A DNA stretch of 64,000 bases, from positions 1 to 64,000 of the forward strand of contig SVRY01000005.1 in the NCBI GenBank assembly GCA_015064585.1. Reading direction: 5' to 3'. The position numbers and the translations under genes are program-made. The notes beneath the pieces were generated by a model that was given only the letters and a program-made list of their open reading frames with translations, was not told where the DNA came from and did not search any database. Of the stretch, positions 40,804 through 51,328 are shown one piece after another. Each line of letters begins with the position of its first letter. Position 1 is the stretch's first letter. This DNA comes from Oscillospiraceae bacterium (GTDB lineage: Bacteria; Bacillota; Clostridia; Oscillospirales; CAG-272).

Positions 40804-41558
40804 TTATCTTCGTGATCATTGCTTCGGTAATCACTGTAATAGGAATATTTATCACTCGAACTATCATCCAAGAGATCGGGAATCTTGGCAAGTATCGGCA
40901 AATCATAAGTCTGCAAAATATACTCTTCGTCGCGAATGGTATCATCCAAAACAGCCAATGTTGCCAATACAGCACACGCGCCTGCAAATCCCAAAACCAA
41001 GCCAAGCGTTGTATTCAATGTAATACTCGGCGCAACTTTTTCTCGATTGACAATCGCATGGTCTACTGTACGAACATCGGTTCCTTCAATAATATCTTCC
41101 GTTCTTGCACACAAAACATCATCCACCACATTGGCTATTTTAGCAGCCTCATAAGGATCGGAAGATGTCACTGTAATCGCAAAGAACTCGGTATCATTTA
41201 CAGGTGATGCAGTAATCATGTCTCTTAACTGTTCATATGTATAATTCACTCCGGATTTGTCAATCACCTGTTCTAATGTGGTTCTTGTGGTCAAAATCAC
41301 CAAATATGAATTAACTCTGTTTCTCGCCGCATCCAATTGAGAAAGTGACATATTTCCCAAGTCAATTGCGCTGTTATTTACATACATAATTACGCTGGCG
41401 GAATACTTCGGTGTTACAAAAAACACTGTCCCGGTTAAAAAGATGCCTCCAACCAAAACTGTTACAACAGCAATGATCCAGGCCTTACGCCACAGCGCTT
41501 TCAGTATATACGAAATATCAATATACTGATTCTTATTATTTTTTGCGTTTATCTCCAT
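40800..41558 (-). CDS. Wzz/CapA-type polysaccharide chain-length determinant
   Basis: IDISYILKALWRKAWIIAVVTVLVGGIFLTGTVFFVTPKYSASVIMYVNNSA...; second TM near the C-terminus. Confidence 0.9.
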   Translation of the reverse strand: MEINAKNNKNQYIDISYILKALWRKAWIIAVVTVLVGGIFLTGTVFFVTPKYSASVIMYVNNSAIDLGNMSLSQLDAARNRVNSYLVILTTRTTLEQVIDKSGVNYTYEQLRDMITASPVNDTEFFAITVTSSDPYEAAKIANVVDDVLCARTEDIIEGTDVRTVDHAIVNREKVAPSITLNTTLGLVLGFAGACAVLATLAVLDDTIRDEEYILQTYDLPILAKIPDLLDDSSSDKYSYYSDYRSNDHEDK

Positions 41559-41862
41559 GAATCTTTCCTTAATTTTTACAAACAGTCTTATATTGCGGAG
41601 CCATTGGGCAGCTCAATACACTAACCCAATCTACATATACTATACCACATATAAACCACTTTGTCAATGCAGTAATCAAAAAAACACCATAACAATACTG
41701 CAAATTTTCAAGAAAATATCTACTGCACAATCATCATTTTTTACAAACAAACGCATACAACACTATATAGCAACTCGTCACTGACGACTCTGTATTTTGC
41801 AAGCCGTTTTCCTCCTTGTCATTACAACCCAATTAAATTTCCAACAAATATTAAAAAAAGAC

Positions 41863-41891
41863 TTGACAAAAGCCAAAGAGTATGATAACAT
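41863..41891 (+). promoter_or_regulatory. Promoter of tRNA-Glu
   Basis: TTGACA, 17 nt, TAACAT. Confidence 0.55.
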
Positions 41892-41908
41892 ATGCCAGTA
41901 AGATATAT

Positions 41909-41983
41909 GGCCCGTTGGTCAAGCGGTTAAGACACGGCCCTTTCACGGCTGTAACATGGGTTCGATTCCCGTACGGGTCACCA
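41909..41983 (+). tRNA. tRNA-Glu (anticodon TTC)
   Basis: GGCCCGTTGGTCAAGCGGTTAAGACACGGCCCTTTCACGGCTGTAACATGGGTTCGATTCCCGTACGGGTCACCA. Confidence 0.95.
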
Positions 41984-42021
41984 AATAACAAAAGCTCCAC
42001 TTTGTGGAGCTTTTGTTATTT
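41983..42021 (+). terminator. Terminator hairpin directly after tRNA-Glu
   Basis: Perfect 18-bp stem AAATAACAAAAGCTCCAC / GTGGAGCTTTTGTTATTT. Confidence 0.8.
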
Positions 42022-42041
42022 GATAGCACCATATGAATCGA

Positions 42042-42080
42042 GCCCCGAGAACTTTTGCCAAAAGCAAAAGTTCTCGGGGC
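42042..42080. repeat. Perfect 17-bp inverted repeat with 5-nt loop
   Basis: GCCCCGAGAACTTTTGC caaaa GCAAAAGTTCTCGGGGC. Confidence 0.9.
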
Positions 42081-42209
42081 AGTTCACTTGTAATAATTCT
42101 ATTTTTTGATTGTCTTTTGCGAACTGCGGGCTCAGATTCCCGTATGCAAATTCTACATAGTGGAACTTTTATTGTTTGACAATAACTTTACACATTATAT
42201 AAACAACTG

Positions 42210-42244
42210 CCGCCAAGAGCAGCCATTACGGTTATTCTTGGCGG
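42210..42244 (-). terminator. Rho-independent terminator of the ClC gene
   Basis: CCGCCAAGA / TCTTGGCGG inverted repeat just downstream of the ClC stop on the minus strand. Confidence 0.6.
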
Positions 42245-42269
42245 TAATTTTGTTTTTTGCAAGTTTATT

Positions 42270-43856
42270 TTACTCCAGCCGCTGCTCTTGATCCCCCAAA
42301 ATAGCAACCAACTCTGCCTTCGTTTGTTCCTCGTCAAATGTTGTGCATCGCACATGAAGCACATCACTTGCATGTAATGCTTTTACTGCATGCTTATCAC
42401 GTTTATCGATCGGAACTGTATGTGTGTGTGCCAGTACAAATAAGCCGTTTGGCCAAAAAATATCACGCACATACATACCAACCGCAAATGCGCCCTCACG
42501 CACCGTTAAATACCGATCCAATATCTTTGTGCTTTTTCCCTCATTCAATTCTTCCACGCGATTTTCAAGCACGCGGTCATTGATGGATTCTGCACCAAAA
42601 ATCTCGGTAATTATAAACGCAACACCCGCCACCACAATCACATATATTATGTTATCATAGCACGAAAGCGCTTCTACCGCAAATACAATAGCTGTCAGTG
42701 GCATTTTCATTATTCCCGCAATACATGCAGTGATTCCAAGTACAAGAATGATCGTATAGTATGCAGCATCCAATCCGAAAACACTTTCCATTCCTTTTGC
42801 CAATAGGGAGGACACCAGCGCCCCCACTGCCAAAAGCGGCAAAAAAATACCTCCGGTAACACGGTTGGTATTTGCGCATAGTGTCAAGGTGGAACGAATC
42901 ACCAGCAATAGCACCAATGCCCCAATTGCAGTATTTCCATTGAATAAATGCAGAATCAATTCATGACCTGTTGAAACATATGAATAGGAGCCAATTCCCA
43001 ACACCAAGGTCAACACAAATACAAAGAAAATCTTAAAACCATGCGGAATCTTTTTTAAAGTCTTATTGAAAAAGGCAAAAATCAATCGGTAATAACCAAG
43101 GAATACCACAGCGAACATCCCAACAGCAACACCAATTGTCATCGGAATCCACACATCTTTAACTGACAATGCAGGCAATTGAATAGCCGGAAACAAGCTT
43201 TTGCTAACACCCAGGATAGGTGCTAAAATCTCAGTGGTAATTGATGCAAACATTACCGAAGTAGAAGCGATCATTAAAATCATGGGAGAAATACGCTGAT
43301 GCGCTTCTTCCACAGCAAAAATCACTCCCGAAATGGGAGCACCCGTGGCAACAGAAAAACCTGCGCAAGCACCGCCCGTCATGGAATAACGATCCCACGC
43401 ACGAAATTTTTTCCCAAATGAGAACACGCTTCCTCGTCCGATTGCCGTACCCATCTGCACAGATGGTCCTTCGTTACCGAGCGGCACGCCAATCAAAAAC
43501 GATACAAGCGACATGGTAAAAATGCCAATTAAGTTTCGTACCCATTTAAACGGGATAATCCCGCGCAAAATACCGATGGAAGTAGGGATACCGCCCCCAC
43601 GCAAATTGGGAACGCGCTTATATATGTAAGCAAACAAGAACGCCGGTACCAAAAAACAAAGAACTACAAGCGGCACATAATATAAATGAGCTCCAAAAAA
43701 ATGATAGCCTTTTTCCGAAAACGCTATGATGTATTTGGCACAAACCTTATATAAGTTCACAGCAATTGAAGTCAAAACACCTGTCAGCGCGCCAAAACAA
43801 CAAGCAGGCAATATAGAATTAAGAAACGTATTACGAAATCTCTGACTCATAGACAT
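42270..43856 (-). CDS. ClC family chloride channel/transporter
   Basis: VPLGNEGPSVQMGTAIGRG and VTGGIFLPLLAVGALVSSLLAKG selectivity-filter motifs; C-terminal TrkA-C-like region. Confidence 0.93.
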   Translation of the reverse strand: MSMSQRFRNTFLNSILPACCFGALTGVLTSIAVNLYKVCAKYIIAFSEKGYHFFGAHLYYVPLVVLCFLVPAFLFAYIYKRVPNLRGGGIPTSIGILRGIIPFKWVRNLIGIFTMSLVSFLIGVPLGNEGPSVQMGTAIGRGSVFSFGKKFRAWDRYSMTGGACAGFSVATGAPISGVIFAVEEAHQRISPMILMIASTSVMFASITTEILAPILGVSKSLFPAIQLPALSVKDVWIPMTIGVAVGMFAVVFLGYYRLIFAFFNKTLKKIPHGFKIFFVFVLTLVLGIGSYSYVSTGHELILHLFNGNTAIGALVLLLVIRSTLTLCANTNRVTGGIFLPLLAVGALVSSLLAKGMESVFGLDAAYYTIILVLGITACIAGIMKMPLTAIVFAVEALSCYDNIIYVIVVAGVAFIITEIFGAESINDRVLENRVEELNEGKSTKILDRYLTVREGAFAVGMYVRDIFWPNGLFVLAHTHTVPIDKRDKHAVKALHASDVLHVRCTTFDEEQTKAELVAILGDQEQRLE

Positions 43857-43915
43857 CCCTAAATATAAACTTTATATCATTATAGCATGTATCCGCTATC
43901 TTGACAAGTATCTTT

Positions 43916-44788
43916 TTAAGAAACCATCACGTCCTCAAACATTTCCGACAGTTTATTTGCCGCTTTTGCCAAATTGCGAACACCCTCAACCACATTATCT
44001 TTTGTATAAGCATTCAAGTAAGAATCTGCTTCCAGTGTAAAATACCCATTGTACCCGTTATCGCGCAGTGCTTCTATTATTTCCGTAAAATCAATGTGCA
44101 TAGAAAACGGAATTTGGTGAGAATCATGCAACTTGTCATTATCGTGAATATGCAATGCCGCAAGACGACCGCCCAATGCACCGATCATTTCCACCGCAGT
44201 TGTGCCGGACCCGCACATTTCCGCATGCCCGATATCAAGACAAGCAACCAAGAATTCATCACCCACTGCATCCAAATGGGCATTGAAGCTCTCCGGCGTT
44301 GCGCATGCCGCAAATGTGCAGTGCCCCTTTGACGAATCCCAGTTCCACATGTTTTCTGCGGCGATTTTCACACCATGCTCTTTCGCAAACGGAAGCAGCT
44401 CAAAATACATTTCAGCATTTTCCTCCGCTGTCTTATTATTATCAGGATGCACTACACAAATATTCCCTCCGGATTCAGCGGTGCATTCAATTGCTCTTTT
44501 AAAGTAAGAGCGTATCTCTACACACGACGTAGGAAACGGAGCATGAGACTGATTACATTGAATACCGCATTCTGTGGCAATATGTTTCAATTCTCTAACA
44601 AATTTAAGATATTCTCTTCCTGCCAACGGATGCATTGTCGGGCGTACTATTCTTTTACCCCAATCGTAGTCGCACATACAAAACATAGAAAAATCGAAGG
44701 CATCAAAACCCGCATCGGCAACCAGTTCTACCGCCTTTTTTTCACCAACAAGTTGTGCAATGGACCCTATCTCTGTGGATATCTTCAT
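43916..44788 (-). CDS. Sugar phosphate isomerase/epimerase family protein (xylose-isomerase-like TIM barrel)
   Basis: GFDAFDFSMF; IKIAAENMWNW region; LVACLDIGHAEMCGSG; LHIHDNDKLHDSHQIPF. Confidence 0.85.
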   Translation of the reverse strand: MKISTEIGSIAQLVGEKKAVELVADAGFDAFDFSMFCMCDYDWGKRIVRPTMHPLAGREYLKFVRELKHIATECGIQCNQSHAPFPTSCVEIRSYFKRAIECTAESGGNICVVHPDNNKTAEENAEMYFELLPFAKEHGVKIAAENMWNWDSSKGHCTFAACATPESFNAHLDAVGDEFLVACLDIGHAEMCGSGTTAVEMIGALGGRLAALHIHDNDKLHDSHQIPFSMHIDFTEIIEALRDNGYNGYFTLEADSYLNAYTKDNVVEGVRNLAKAANKLSEMFEDVMVS

Positions 44789-44873
44789 ATCTCTTCTCCA
44801 ATAATTGTTTTGGCAAGTTTTATCATATATTATAATTCATTTCCTACCATTGTTGCTAATATAAACCTTCCGC

Positions 44874-46037
44874 TTATACACGATCAACCGTAATCACCAA
44901 AAAATGCTTCGGATATTTTTCAGAAACCAATTGACGTAGCGATTCTTTCAAGTCAATATCAGACTGCTTATAATCAAACGGTGCTTCTATATCAAATATC
45001 ACATTAGTGTGCGTCGTGCCCGGAACGGTACGCAGATCATGAATTGCAAGTGTCGGATCCAGTTTTTCTTTGACAATGTCTGAAAGCCACTTGCGCAATT
45101 CATTTGTTGCTTCATCGGATGTGACAATGGGGTCGTAGTGTATAACAATATGCAACCCCATGTTCTCCAAACAATCCCTTTCGATATTGTCGATAATATC
45201 ATGCTGTAAAATCGGATTGCCTTCCGCCGCCATTTCTACATGCACAGATCCAAATTGTCTGCCGGGACCGTAATCATGTATCAAAAGATCATGTATTCCC
45301 ATGACCTCTTGATACCCCATGATTTTATCGCGAATCATTTGTACCAATTCAGCATCCGGAGCTCTTCCCAACATTGGATTTAATGTGTCACTGACAAGCC
45401 CATATCCGCTATACAAAATAAATATTGCAACAGCCACTCCCATATACCCATCCGCTTCAAAGGAAGTTTTGTGAGATATAATGGATCCTATCAATATGGC
45501 AGAAGTAGCGATCACATCATTTCGACAATCGGCAGCGGTCGCCAGCAACGCATTTGAATCGATCAATTTCCCGATTTTTCTGTAAAAACAAAACATCCAA
45601 CATTTTATTAGAATGGATACAATCAATACAAGCGCAGTTATTATGCCAAAATCCACCGGCGCAGGGTCCAATATTTTTTGAAAACTGCTCCCAAACAATT
45701 CCACGCCGATAACCATGACACATATTGAAACCATGAGTGCCGACAAATATTCGTATCGTCCATGTCCGTACGGATGCTCTTTATCCGCCGGCTTACTTGC
45801 CATTTTAAACCCGATCAAACTGATCACGCCGGCAGAAGCATCCGACAAATTATTTACCCCGTCCGCCATGATTGAAACCGAACTGATTACAAAACCAATT
45901 GTTATTTTACCAAGCGATATCATCAAATTACATAGAATACCGACAAATCCCGCCAAACGTCCATATTCGGTTCTCACCTTCAGATCCTGTGTACATTGCG
46001 AATTTTTAATAAATTTTTTTATCAAAAAATCAATCAT
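44874..46037 (-). CDS. Cation diffusion facilitator family transporter
   Basis: SVSIMADGVNNLSDASAGVISLIGFKMASKPADKEHPYGHGRYEYLSAL; GSVHVEM C-terminal domain. Confidence 0.93.
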   Translation of the reverse strand: MIDFLIKKFIKNSQCTQDLKVRTEYGRLAGFVGILCNLMISLGKITIGFVISSVSIMADGVNNLSDASAGVISLIGFKMASKPADKEHPYGHGRYEYLSALMVSICVMVIGVELFGSSFQKILDPAPVDFGIITALVLIVSILIKCWMFCFYRKIGKLIDSNALLATAADCRNDVIATSAILIGSIISHKTSFEADGYMGVAVAIFILYSGYGLVSDTLNPMLGRAPDAELVQMIRDKIMGYQEVMGIHDLLIHDYGPGRQFGSVHVEMAAEGNPILQHDIIDNIERDCLENMGLHIVIHYDPIVTSDEATNELRKWLSDIVKEKLDPTLAIHDLRTVPGTTHTNVIFDIEAPFDYKQSDIDLKESLRQLVSEKYPKHFLVITVDRV

Positions 46038-46079
46038 GCCTATGCTCCTTGGAACAACTGTAATCTAAAATTTTAAAAC

Positions 46080-46113
46080 AAAGCATCCGTTGCCTGTTGA
46101 CAACGGATGCTTT
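46080..46113 (-). terminator. Rho-independent terminator
   Basis: AAAGCATCCGTTG / CAACGGATGCTTT followed by T-rich sequence on the minus strand. Confidence 0.8.
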
Positions 46114-46133
46114 ATCAATCATTTAACTAAATA

Positions 46134-48152
46134 TTATCTAGCATCGTCACGCTTGGACATAAAGAACTCGTTATACTGAGCCTGAGGAGAATTTTCATTC
46201 GGGGATGCGATAAACAAATAATACTCATCAGCTTGAACAAGTCTGGTAAACATTTTGTAATAATCATCAAAGGTTGCGCCGGGATTTTCAGCAACATACG
46301 CTTCATAATGATCATAGTTCTGCAACAATGCAAAGTATTTTTCATCTGCCGCTTTCCAAGAATTCAACACACCGGATACTGCTACCTTTTGGCCTTCTTT
46401 ACCGTTGGGAATCTGCATTGTGATCGAACCTAATTCAACCTCAATATAATCCTTACCCCAAGCATCGCTCTTTTCAGTCATGATAGTAAAGCCTGCATAG
46501 GGAGATGTGGAAACATTCAAATTCTGGCGCTTAGCAAGATCCCAATTGTTTTCAGCATATGCTCTCAGAACAGGATCCATATCTTCGCTAAGATACTGAT
46601 GGAACATATTACCGGCATACTTACGATCAAAAGTATAATCGCTGCTACGATTTACAACAAGACCTTCTTCCAGTGCAGAGAACTCATACTGCTCACCCTC
46701 AACACCGTAGGTCAAAATGTTGACCCAATCAGGATTGGTCGAGAAAAGCTCAAGAATCTGGAAGCAACGCATTGCACGCAATTCGGAATTGAAGGTGTCT
46801 GCTGCGATGCAGGAACTGATACCATACATGGACTCATAAACATTGTTGTCAATGTAAGGAGTATGGGTAACAACTGCATAGTAATCACCGGGTTCCTCAG
46901 CGGTTCCGGCAAACTGTTCGATCATTGCCAAGCTACCCTTCGCAAATGCAACGCCAAACTTCTCATCCTTATAAGTAGTCAAAAGATCTTCGGCAGTCAA
47001 CCATTTATCGGTTACAGGTCTGCGAGACTCAACATCCTTGGTCAATGTATACATTGTACGGAAATAGGACTGGAAGATAACGGAGTTAGTAATACACTTC
47101 GGCACTGCACCAACGTCAGTATTGTACTTAGAAGTCGCATCAGCAATCATAACAGACTGTTCACCGAAATAGGACAGGAATTCCAGCTGAGGATTGTTCA
47201 GCACAGGACGATATTCGCTCTTTTCGGCATCATTGGAGAGTTCAAGAATGAAGTTCTCCAAGTCAGAGAAATCGTCAACTTTATTGGATTTACCGTCACC
47301 TACAGGGTTATAGTCAAAGTTGATATCATAGCCATATTCATCAAACAGCTCTCTGTTCACCAACAGATAACTGTATTCACCATATACAGTGTTGTTGGGA
47401 ATTGCATACAATTCATTGGATTCAGCCGTACCATCAATGTCAACATAGTCAAGAGCCACCTGATTCACATGCTTCTGGATAAGCTGGTTGCTTACAGAAT
47501 TCTGTGTTAAGAAATCACCGGACAGCAGATACAGGAAGCCGCGATCAACCATCGTGTTGTACATTTCCGCACTGTTAACCAATACGATATCCAACTGTAT
47601 ACCGGTATCCACATAGTTACCTTCCTTGTCTACAGAAGGATACATTGTCTGGTATCTGCCGAACTCATCCTTGTATACCAAGTCATCGTTGGCTGCAGTC
47701 AAATAACCATCGCCGATAACCTGATACTTGGCAGCCGCTTTTCTCTTGGAGATTTGTTCAATAATCTGGGCATTCTCCAGTTTATTATTATTTTTACTCT
47801 TGATTTCATCCAAAGTATCAGCTTCAGCCTGAAGCTCAGCATCAATCTTTTCAGTCATGGAGATGATTTGATTCATATAATCTTCACTCTTCATGGGCTG
47901 AATAACTACATGCGTATTGTACTTGGTTTCAGTAATGTTATTCAAAGCATCCTGAACCTGTTTCAAAGCCTCTACCTGTTTGGCATTGTTGGGATCATAA
48001 TCATCATAAATAGTGGTGATCGTGATCGTCATAGCTTTTGCTTTTTCTTTGGTGAAAATTTTCGGAGTGCTTTTTCCGCATCCGACAATGGAAAGTGCTG
48101 ATGTTGTGAGCATCAACAAGCAAAGCAGAATACTGATAACTCTTTTTTTCAT
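46134..48152 (-). CDS. Lipoprotein resembling an extracellular solute-binding protein
   Basis: Start at 48152 with GGAGGAG SD (the track ORF extends to 48290); lipobox LSIVGCGKS; periplasmic-binding-protein-like organisation. Confidence 0.7.
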   Translation of the reverse strand: MKKRVISILLCLLMLTTSALSIVGCGKSTPKIFTKEKAKAMTITITTIYDDYDPNNAKQVEALKQVQDALNNITETKYNTHVVIQPMKSEDYMNQIISMTEKIDAELQAEADTLDEIKSKNNNKLENAQIIEQISKRKAAAKYQVIGDGYLTAANDDLVYKDEFGRYQTMYPSVDKEGNYVDTGIQLDIVLVNSAEMYNTMVDRGFLYLLSGDFLTQNSVSNQLIQKHVNQVALDYVDIDGTAESNELYAIPNNTVYGEYSYLLVNRELFDEYGYDINFDYNPVGDGKSNKVDDFSDLENFILELSNDAEKSEYRPVLNNPQLEFLSYFGEQSVMIADATSKYNTDVGAVPKCITNSVIFQSYFRTMYTLTKDVESRRPVTDKWLTAEDLLTTYKDEKFGVAFAKGSLAMIEQFAGTAEEPGDYYAVVTHTPYIDNNVYESMYGISSCIAADTFNSELRAMRCFQILELFSTNPDWVNILTYGVEGEQYEFSALEEGLVVNRSSDYTFDRKYAGNMFHQYLSEDMDPVLRAYAENNWDLAKRQNLNVSTSPYAGFTIMTEKSDAWGKDYIEVELGSITMQIPNGKEGQKVAVSGVLNSWKAADEKYFALLQNYDHYEAYVAENPGATFDDYYKMFTRLVQADEYYLFIASPNENSPQAQYNEFFMSKRDDAR

Positions 48153-48185
48153 ATGGATTCTCCTCCTAGTACTATGAACATTATT

Positions 48186-48214
48186 ATCATACACTAAAAA
48201 ACGCAGATTGTCAA
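48186..48214 (-). promoter_or_regulatory. sigma-A type promoter of the lipoprotein gene
   Basis: On the minus strand TTGACA, 17 nt, TATGAT. Confidence 0.65.
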
Positions 48215-48403
48215 GGAAAAAATCCTTAAAAAACCGTTGTCTTTTTCTTAAATTGAGGCCGTTTTTTTGAAAAATCCGTCCAAGTTTCACTTTTTATAAG
48301 CAACATTGCACAATTCGAGCCATTGTTTTTTGGTGCATTCGACCAAAAAGTCGTCATATCTCACTATTTTTATCTTGTTTTTTTGTTGATATTACCTTTT
48401 TTA

Positions 48404-49564
48404 TTAATCCAAATAATCCTTCAAGCGTTTAGAACGGCTGGGATGACGCAGTTTGCGCAGCGCTTTTGCCTCAATCTGGCGAATACGTTCACGCGTAATA
48501 TTGAATACTTTTCCAACTTCTTCCAAAGTTCTGGTTCTGCCGTCATCCAAACCAAAACGAAGTTTCAAAACCTGTTCTTCTCGAGGAGTCAATGTATGCA
48601 ACACTTCATTCAGCTGTTCGCGAAGCAATGTATACGAAACTGCTTCGGCAGGAGCGGGCGAATCGCAGTCTTCAATAAAATCACCTAAATGGCTATCCTC
48701 CTCTTCGCCGATCGGCGTTTCCAGTGAAACGGGGTCAAGTGCTATCTTCATGATTTCTCTTACCTTTTCAGGGCTCATTTTCATGTGCTTTGCCACTTCA
48801 TCGGCAGTAGGATCTCTACCCAGCTCTTGAACCAATTGACGCTGAATACGCGCCACTTTGTGGATGGTCTCCACCATATGCACCGGAATGCGGATTGTTC
48901 TGGCTTGATCCGCAATTGCACGTGCAATTGACTGGCGAATCCACCAGGTAGCGTAGGTAGAAAGTTTGTATCCGCGGCGGTAATCGAATTTTTCCACCGC
49001 CTTCATCAATCCAAGATTTCCTTCTTGAATCAAATCCAAAAAACTCATTCCCTTGCCAACAGATCGCTTGGCAATACTGACTACCAAACGAAGATTCGCT
49101 TCCACCAGCTGTTGTTTGGCAAATTCATCCCCTTCCGACATACGGATTGCCAATTCCATTTCCTTTTCAGCGCTCAAAAGCGGCACTTTACCAATCTCTT
49201 TCAGATACATACGCACAGGGTCATCAATAGCAAGACCTTCCTGCGCCAGCATCTTTTCCATTTCCTCTGGGCTTTCATAGCGCTCAATCTCATTTTCGAT
49301 CTCCGCGACAAATTTGGGGTCATCCACTCCGATATAATCATCGGTGATTTCGATGCCGTTTCTTTCAAGCTCCTCATAAAAACGGTCGATCTGATCTTGA
49401 TCATACTCCGTGTCCTCAATGGATGCCATAATATCACTGCTGTTCAGGCTTCCCTTGGCTTTCCCCTGTTCCAACAGCTCTGTGAGCGTAGGTTTATGCT
49501 GAGAATTCTTTTTACTGTGCTGTTGGGCATTTGTCTGTTGCTGAGTAGTTTGTTGATTGCTCAT
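48404..49564 (-). CDS. sigA: RNA polymerase primary sigma factor
   Basis: [58 protein letters not shown]; ...[33 protein letters not shown]. Confidence 0.98.
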   Translation of the reverse strand: MSNQQTTQQQTNAQQHSKKNSQHKPTLTELLEQGKAKGSLNSSDIMASIEDTEYDQDQIDRFYEELERNGIEITDDYIGVDDPKFVAEIENEIERYESPEEMEKMLAQEGLAIDDPVRMYLKEIGKVPLLSAEKEMELAIRMSEGDEFAKQQLVEANLRLVVSIAKRSVGKGMSFLDLIQEGNLGLMKAVEKFDYRRGYKLSTYATWWIRQSIARAIADQARTIRIPVHMVETIHKVARIQRQLVQELGRDPTADEVAKHMKMSPEKVREIMKIALDPVSLETPIGEEEDSHLGDFIEDCDSPAPAEAVSYTLLREQLNEVLHTLTPREEQVLKLRFGLDDGRTRTLEEVGKVFNITRERIRQIEAKALRKLRHPSRSKRLKDYLD

Positions 49565-51309
49565 TCTTTTTTCCTCCGTTTTGAACCCAGAATATCTTCA
49601 ATGTCCTCAATATTATTTCCTTTTTGTTTAGCCTGTTGTAACCGTCCGATACATTCGGACAACACATCTGCGCCGTTATTCGTCAATGTGCTTCTTCTCA
49701 CCTTCATCCCGGTGATCCTACCGACTTCTTGCGCAGAAAATTTTTCAAACAGCACTCCTTCTTCCAAAAAGCCCTGCTCATGAATTGCTTCCAAAATCGC
49801 AGTAAAGACCCTTCGGTTAAATTCGGTTTGAAACATTTCGGGAGTTAACAACTGTTCTTTGCAAATTTTATCTATCAATTCGGGATTGTACAGTATCAAT
49901 CCCAAAATTGCTTCTTCCGCACTGGCTGCCGCCGGGTTGCGCACATAATCGGGATTTACTCGATTGCCAGCCCCCGCACTTACCGATATCACGCGTCTGA
50001 GTTCCTCATTCTTTTCTTTTTTCTGACGCCCTCGGATCTTTTTTTCAACATCCGCCCTTAACGTATCCGGCGGCACCTGCAGTTTTCGGCAAGCAGTATC
50101 AATGTATATATCACGTTCCACAGCAGAATAGAACCCACTGATCAATTCCGCCGTTTCATCTGCCGCTTTGATCTTCTCTGCAGGAAGCGTTATATCATAT
50201 TTTTCTAAAATTCCGCTGAATTTAAAATCAAAACGTGTTCTGCTGCCTTCCAGCAATAATTTAAACTTCCCTGCGCCGTATTTTTTTATGTATTCATCCG
50301 GGTCTTTGGCACCTTCAACCTTCAGAATTTTGGTTTCCATGCCGACCTCAGAAAGCAAAGAAAACGCTTTATCCGCAGCTCTCTGCCCCGCTTCATCCGC
50401 ATCATAGCAAATTATGACTTCTTTGGTATAGCGTTTCATCAACCGGGCATGGTCTTCGGTAATGGCAGTACCCAATGTCGCAATCGCATTGGAAAACCCC
50501 GCACCGTGCAGCGCAATCACATCCATATATCCTTCGCACAAGATCATACGCTGGGCGCAAAGATCCTTTGCAAAATTAAGAGCAAACAGCGTTCTTCGTT
50601 TTTTAAATGCCGGCGTATCGGTTGAATTCAAATACTTTGGCTTTGAATCATCCATCACTCTTCCGCCAAACGCCACCACATTTCCGTTCAAATCCAGAAT
50701 CGGTACAATAATGCGGTTTCGGAACACATCGTACACAGTTCCTTTTGCGCTTTTAGCGCCTAAATTGGCTGCAAGCAATTCTTCCTCGGTAAAATGTTTG
50801 CTTTTTAAATGCTTAACCAAGCTCCCCCATTCAGGAGGGGCAAAGCCCAAACCAAAATGGCGGATAAGAGCTGGTGTAAATCCTCTTTTTTCTCTTAAAT
50901 ACGCAAGCGCATCCGGGTATTTACCGCCAATCAAACAGGAATGAAAGAACCGAGCCGCCTCCCTGTTCATATCCATAACTCTTGTCCGAGACACTTCACC
51001 CGGACGCTTGTTTTTTTCCTCCGGAATTGTAATCCCGGCGCGCTTTGCCAAAAACTCAAGCGCACTTGGATAATCCAAATTCTCAGCACGCATGACAAAT
51101 GTTACAACATCGCCGCCTGCGCCGCATCCAAAACAATAAAAATTTCCTTCTCCCGCGGTAAATACAGTAAAGGAAGGTGTTTTTTCCGAATGAAACGGGC
51201 AAAGACCATTATAATTTGCACCCGCCCGTTTAAGAGTAACATATCCCGAGATCACATCTCTAATATCGTTACGGTACTTAATTTCCTCAACAATACTGCG
51301 ATCGATCAT
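49561..51309 (-). CDS. dnaG: DNA primase
   Basis: [60 protein letters not shown]; start [16 protein letters not shown] at 51309 (track ORF starts at 51411). Confidence 0.97.
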   Translation of the reverse strand: MIDRSIVEEIKYRNDIRDVISGYVTLKRAGANYNGLCPFHSEKTPSFTVFTAGEGNFYCFGCGAGGDVVTFVMRAENLDYPSALEFLAKRAGITIPEEKNKRPGEVSRTRVMDMNREAARFFHSCLIGGKYPDALAYLREKRGFTPALIRHFGLGFAPPEWGSLVKHLKSKHFTEEELLAANLGAKSAKGTVYDVFRNRIIVPILDLNGNVVAFGGRVMDDSKPKYLNSTDTPAFKKRRTLFALNFAKDLCAQRMILCEGYMDVIALHGAGFSNAIATLGTAITEDHARLMKRYTKEVIICYDADEAGQRAADKAFSLLSEVGMETKILKVEGAKDPDEYIKKYGAGKFKLLLEGSRTRFDFKFSGILEKYDITLPAEKIKAADETAELISGFYSAVERDIYIDTACRKLQVPPDTLRADVEKKIRGRQKKEKNEELRRVISVSAGAGNRVNPDYVRNPAAASAEEAILGLILYNPELIDKICKEQLLTPEMFQTEFNRRVFTAILEAIHEQGFLEEGVLFEKFSAQEVGRITGMKVRRSTLTNNGADVLSECIGRLQQAKQKGNNIEDIEDILGSKRRKKE

Positions 51310-51328
51310 CGTCCCACTTCCTTCTTCC

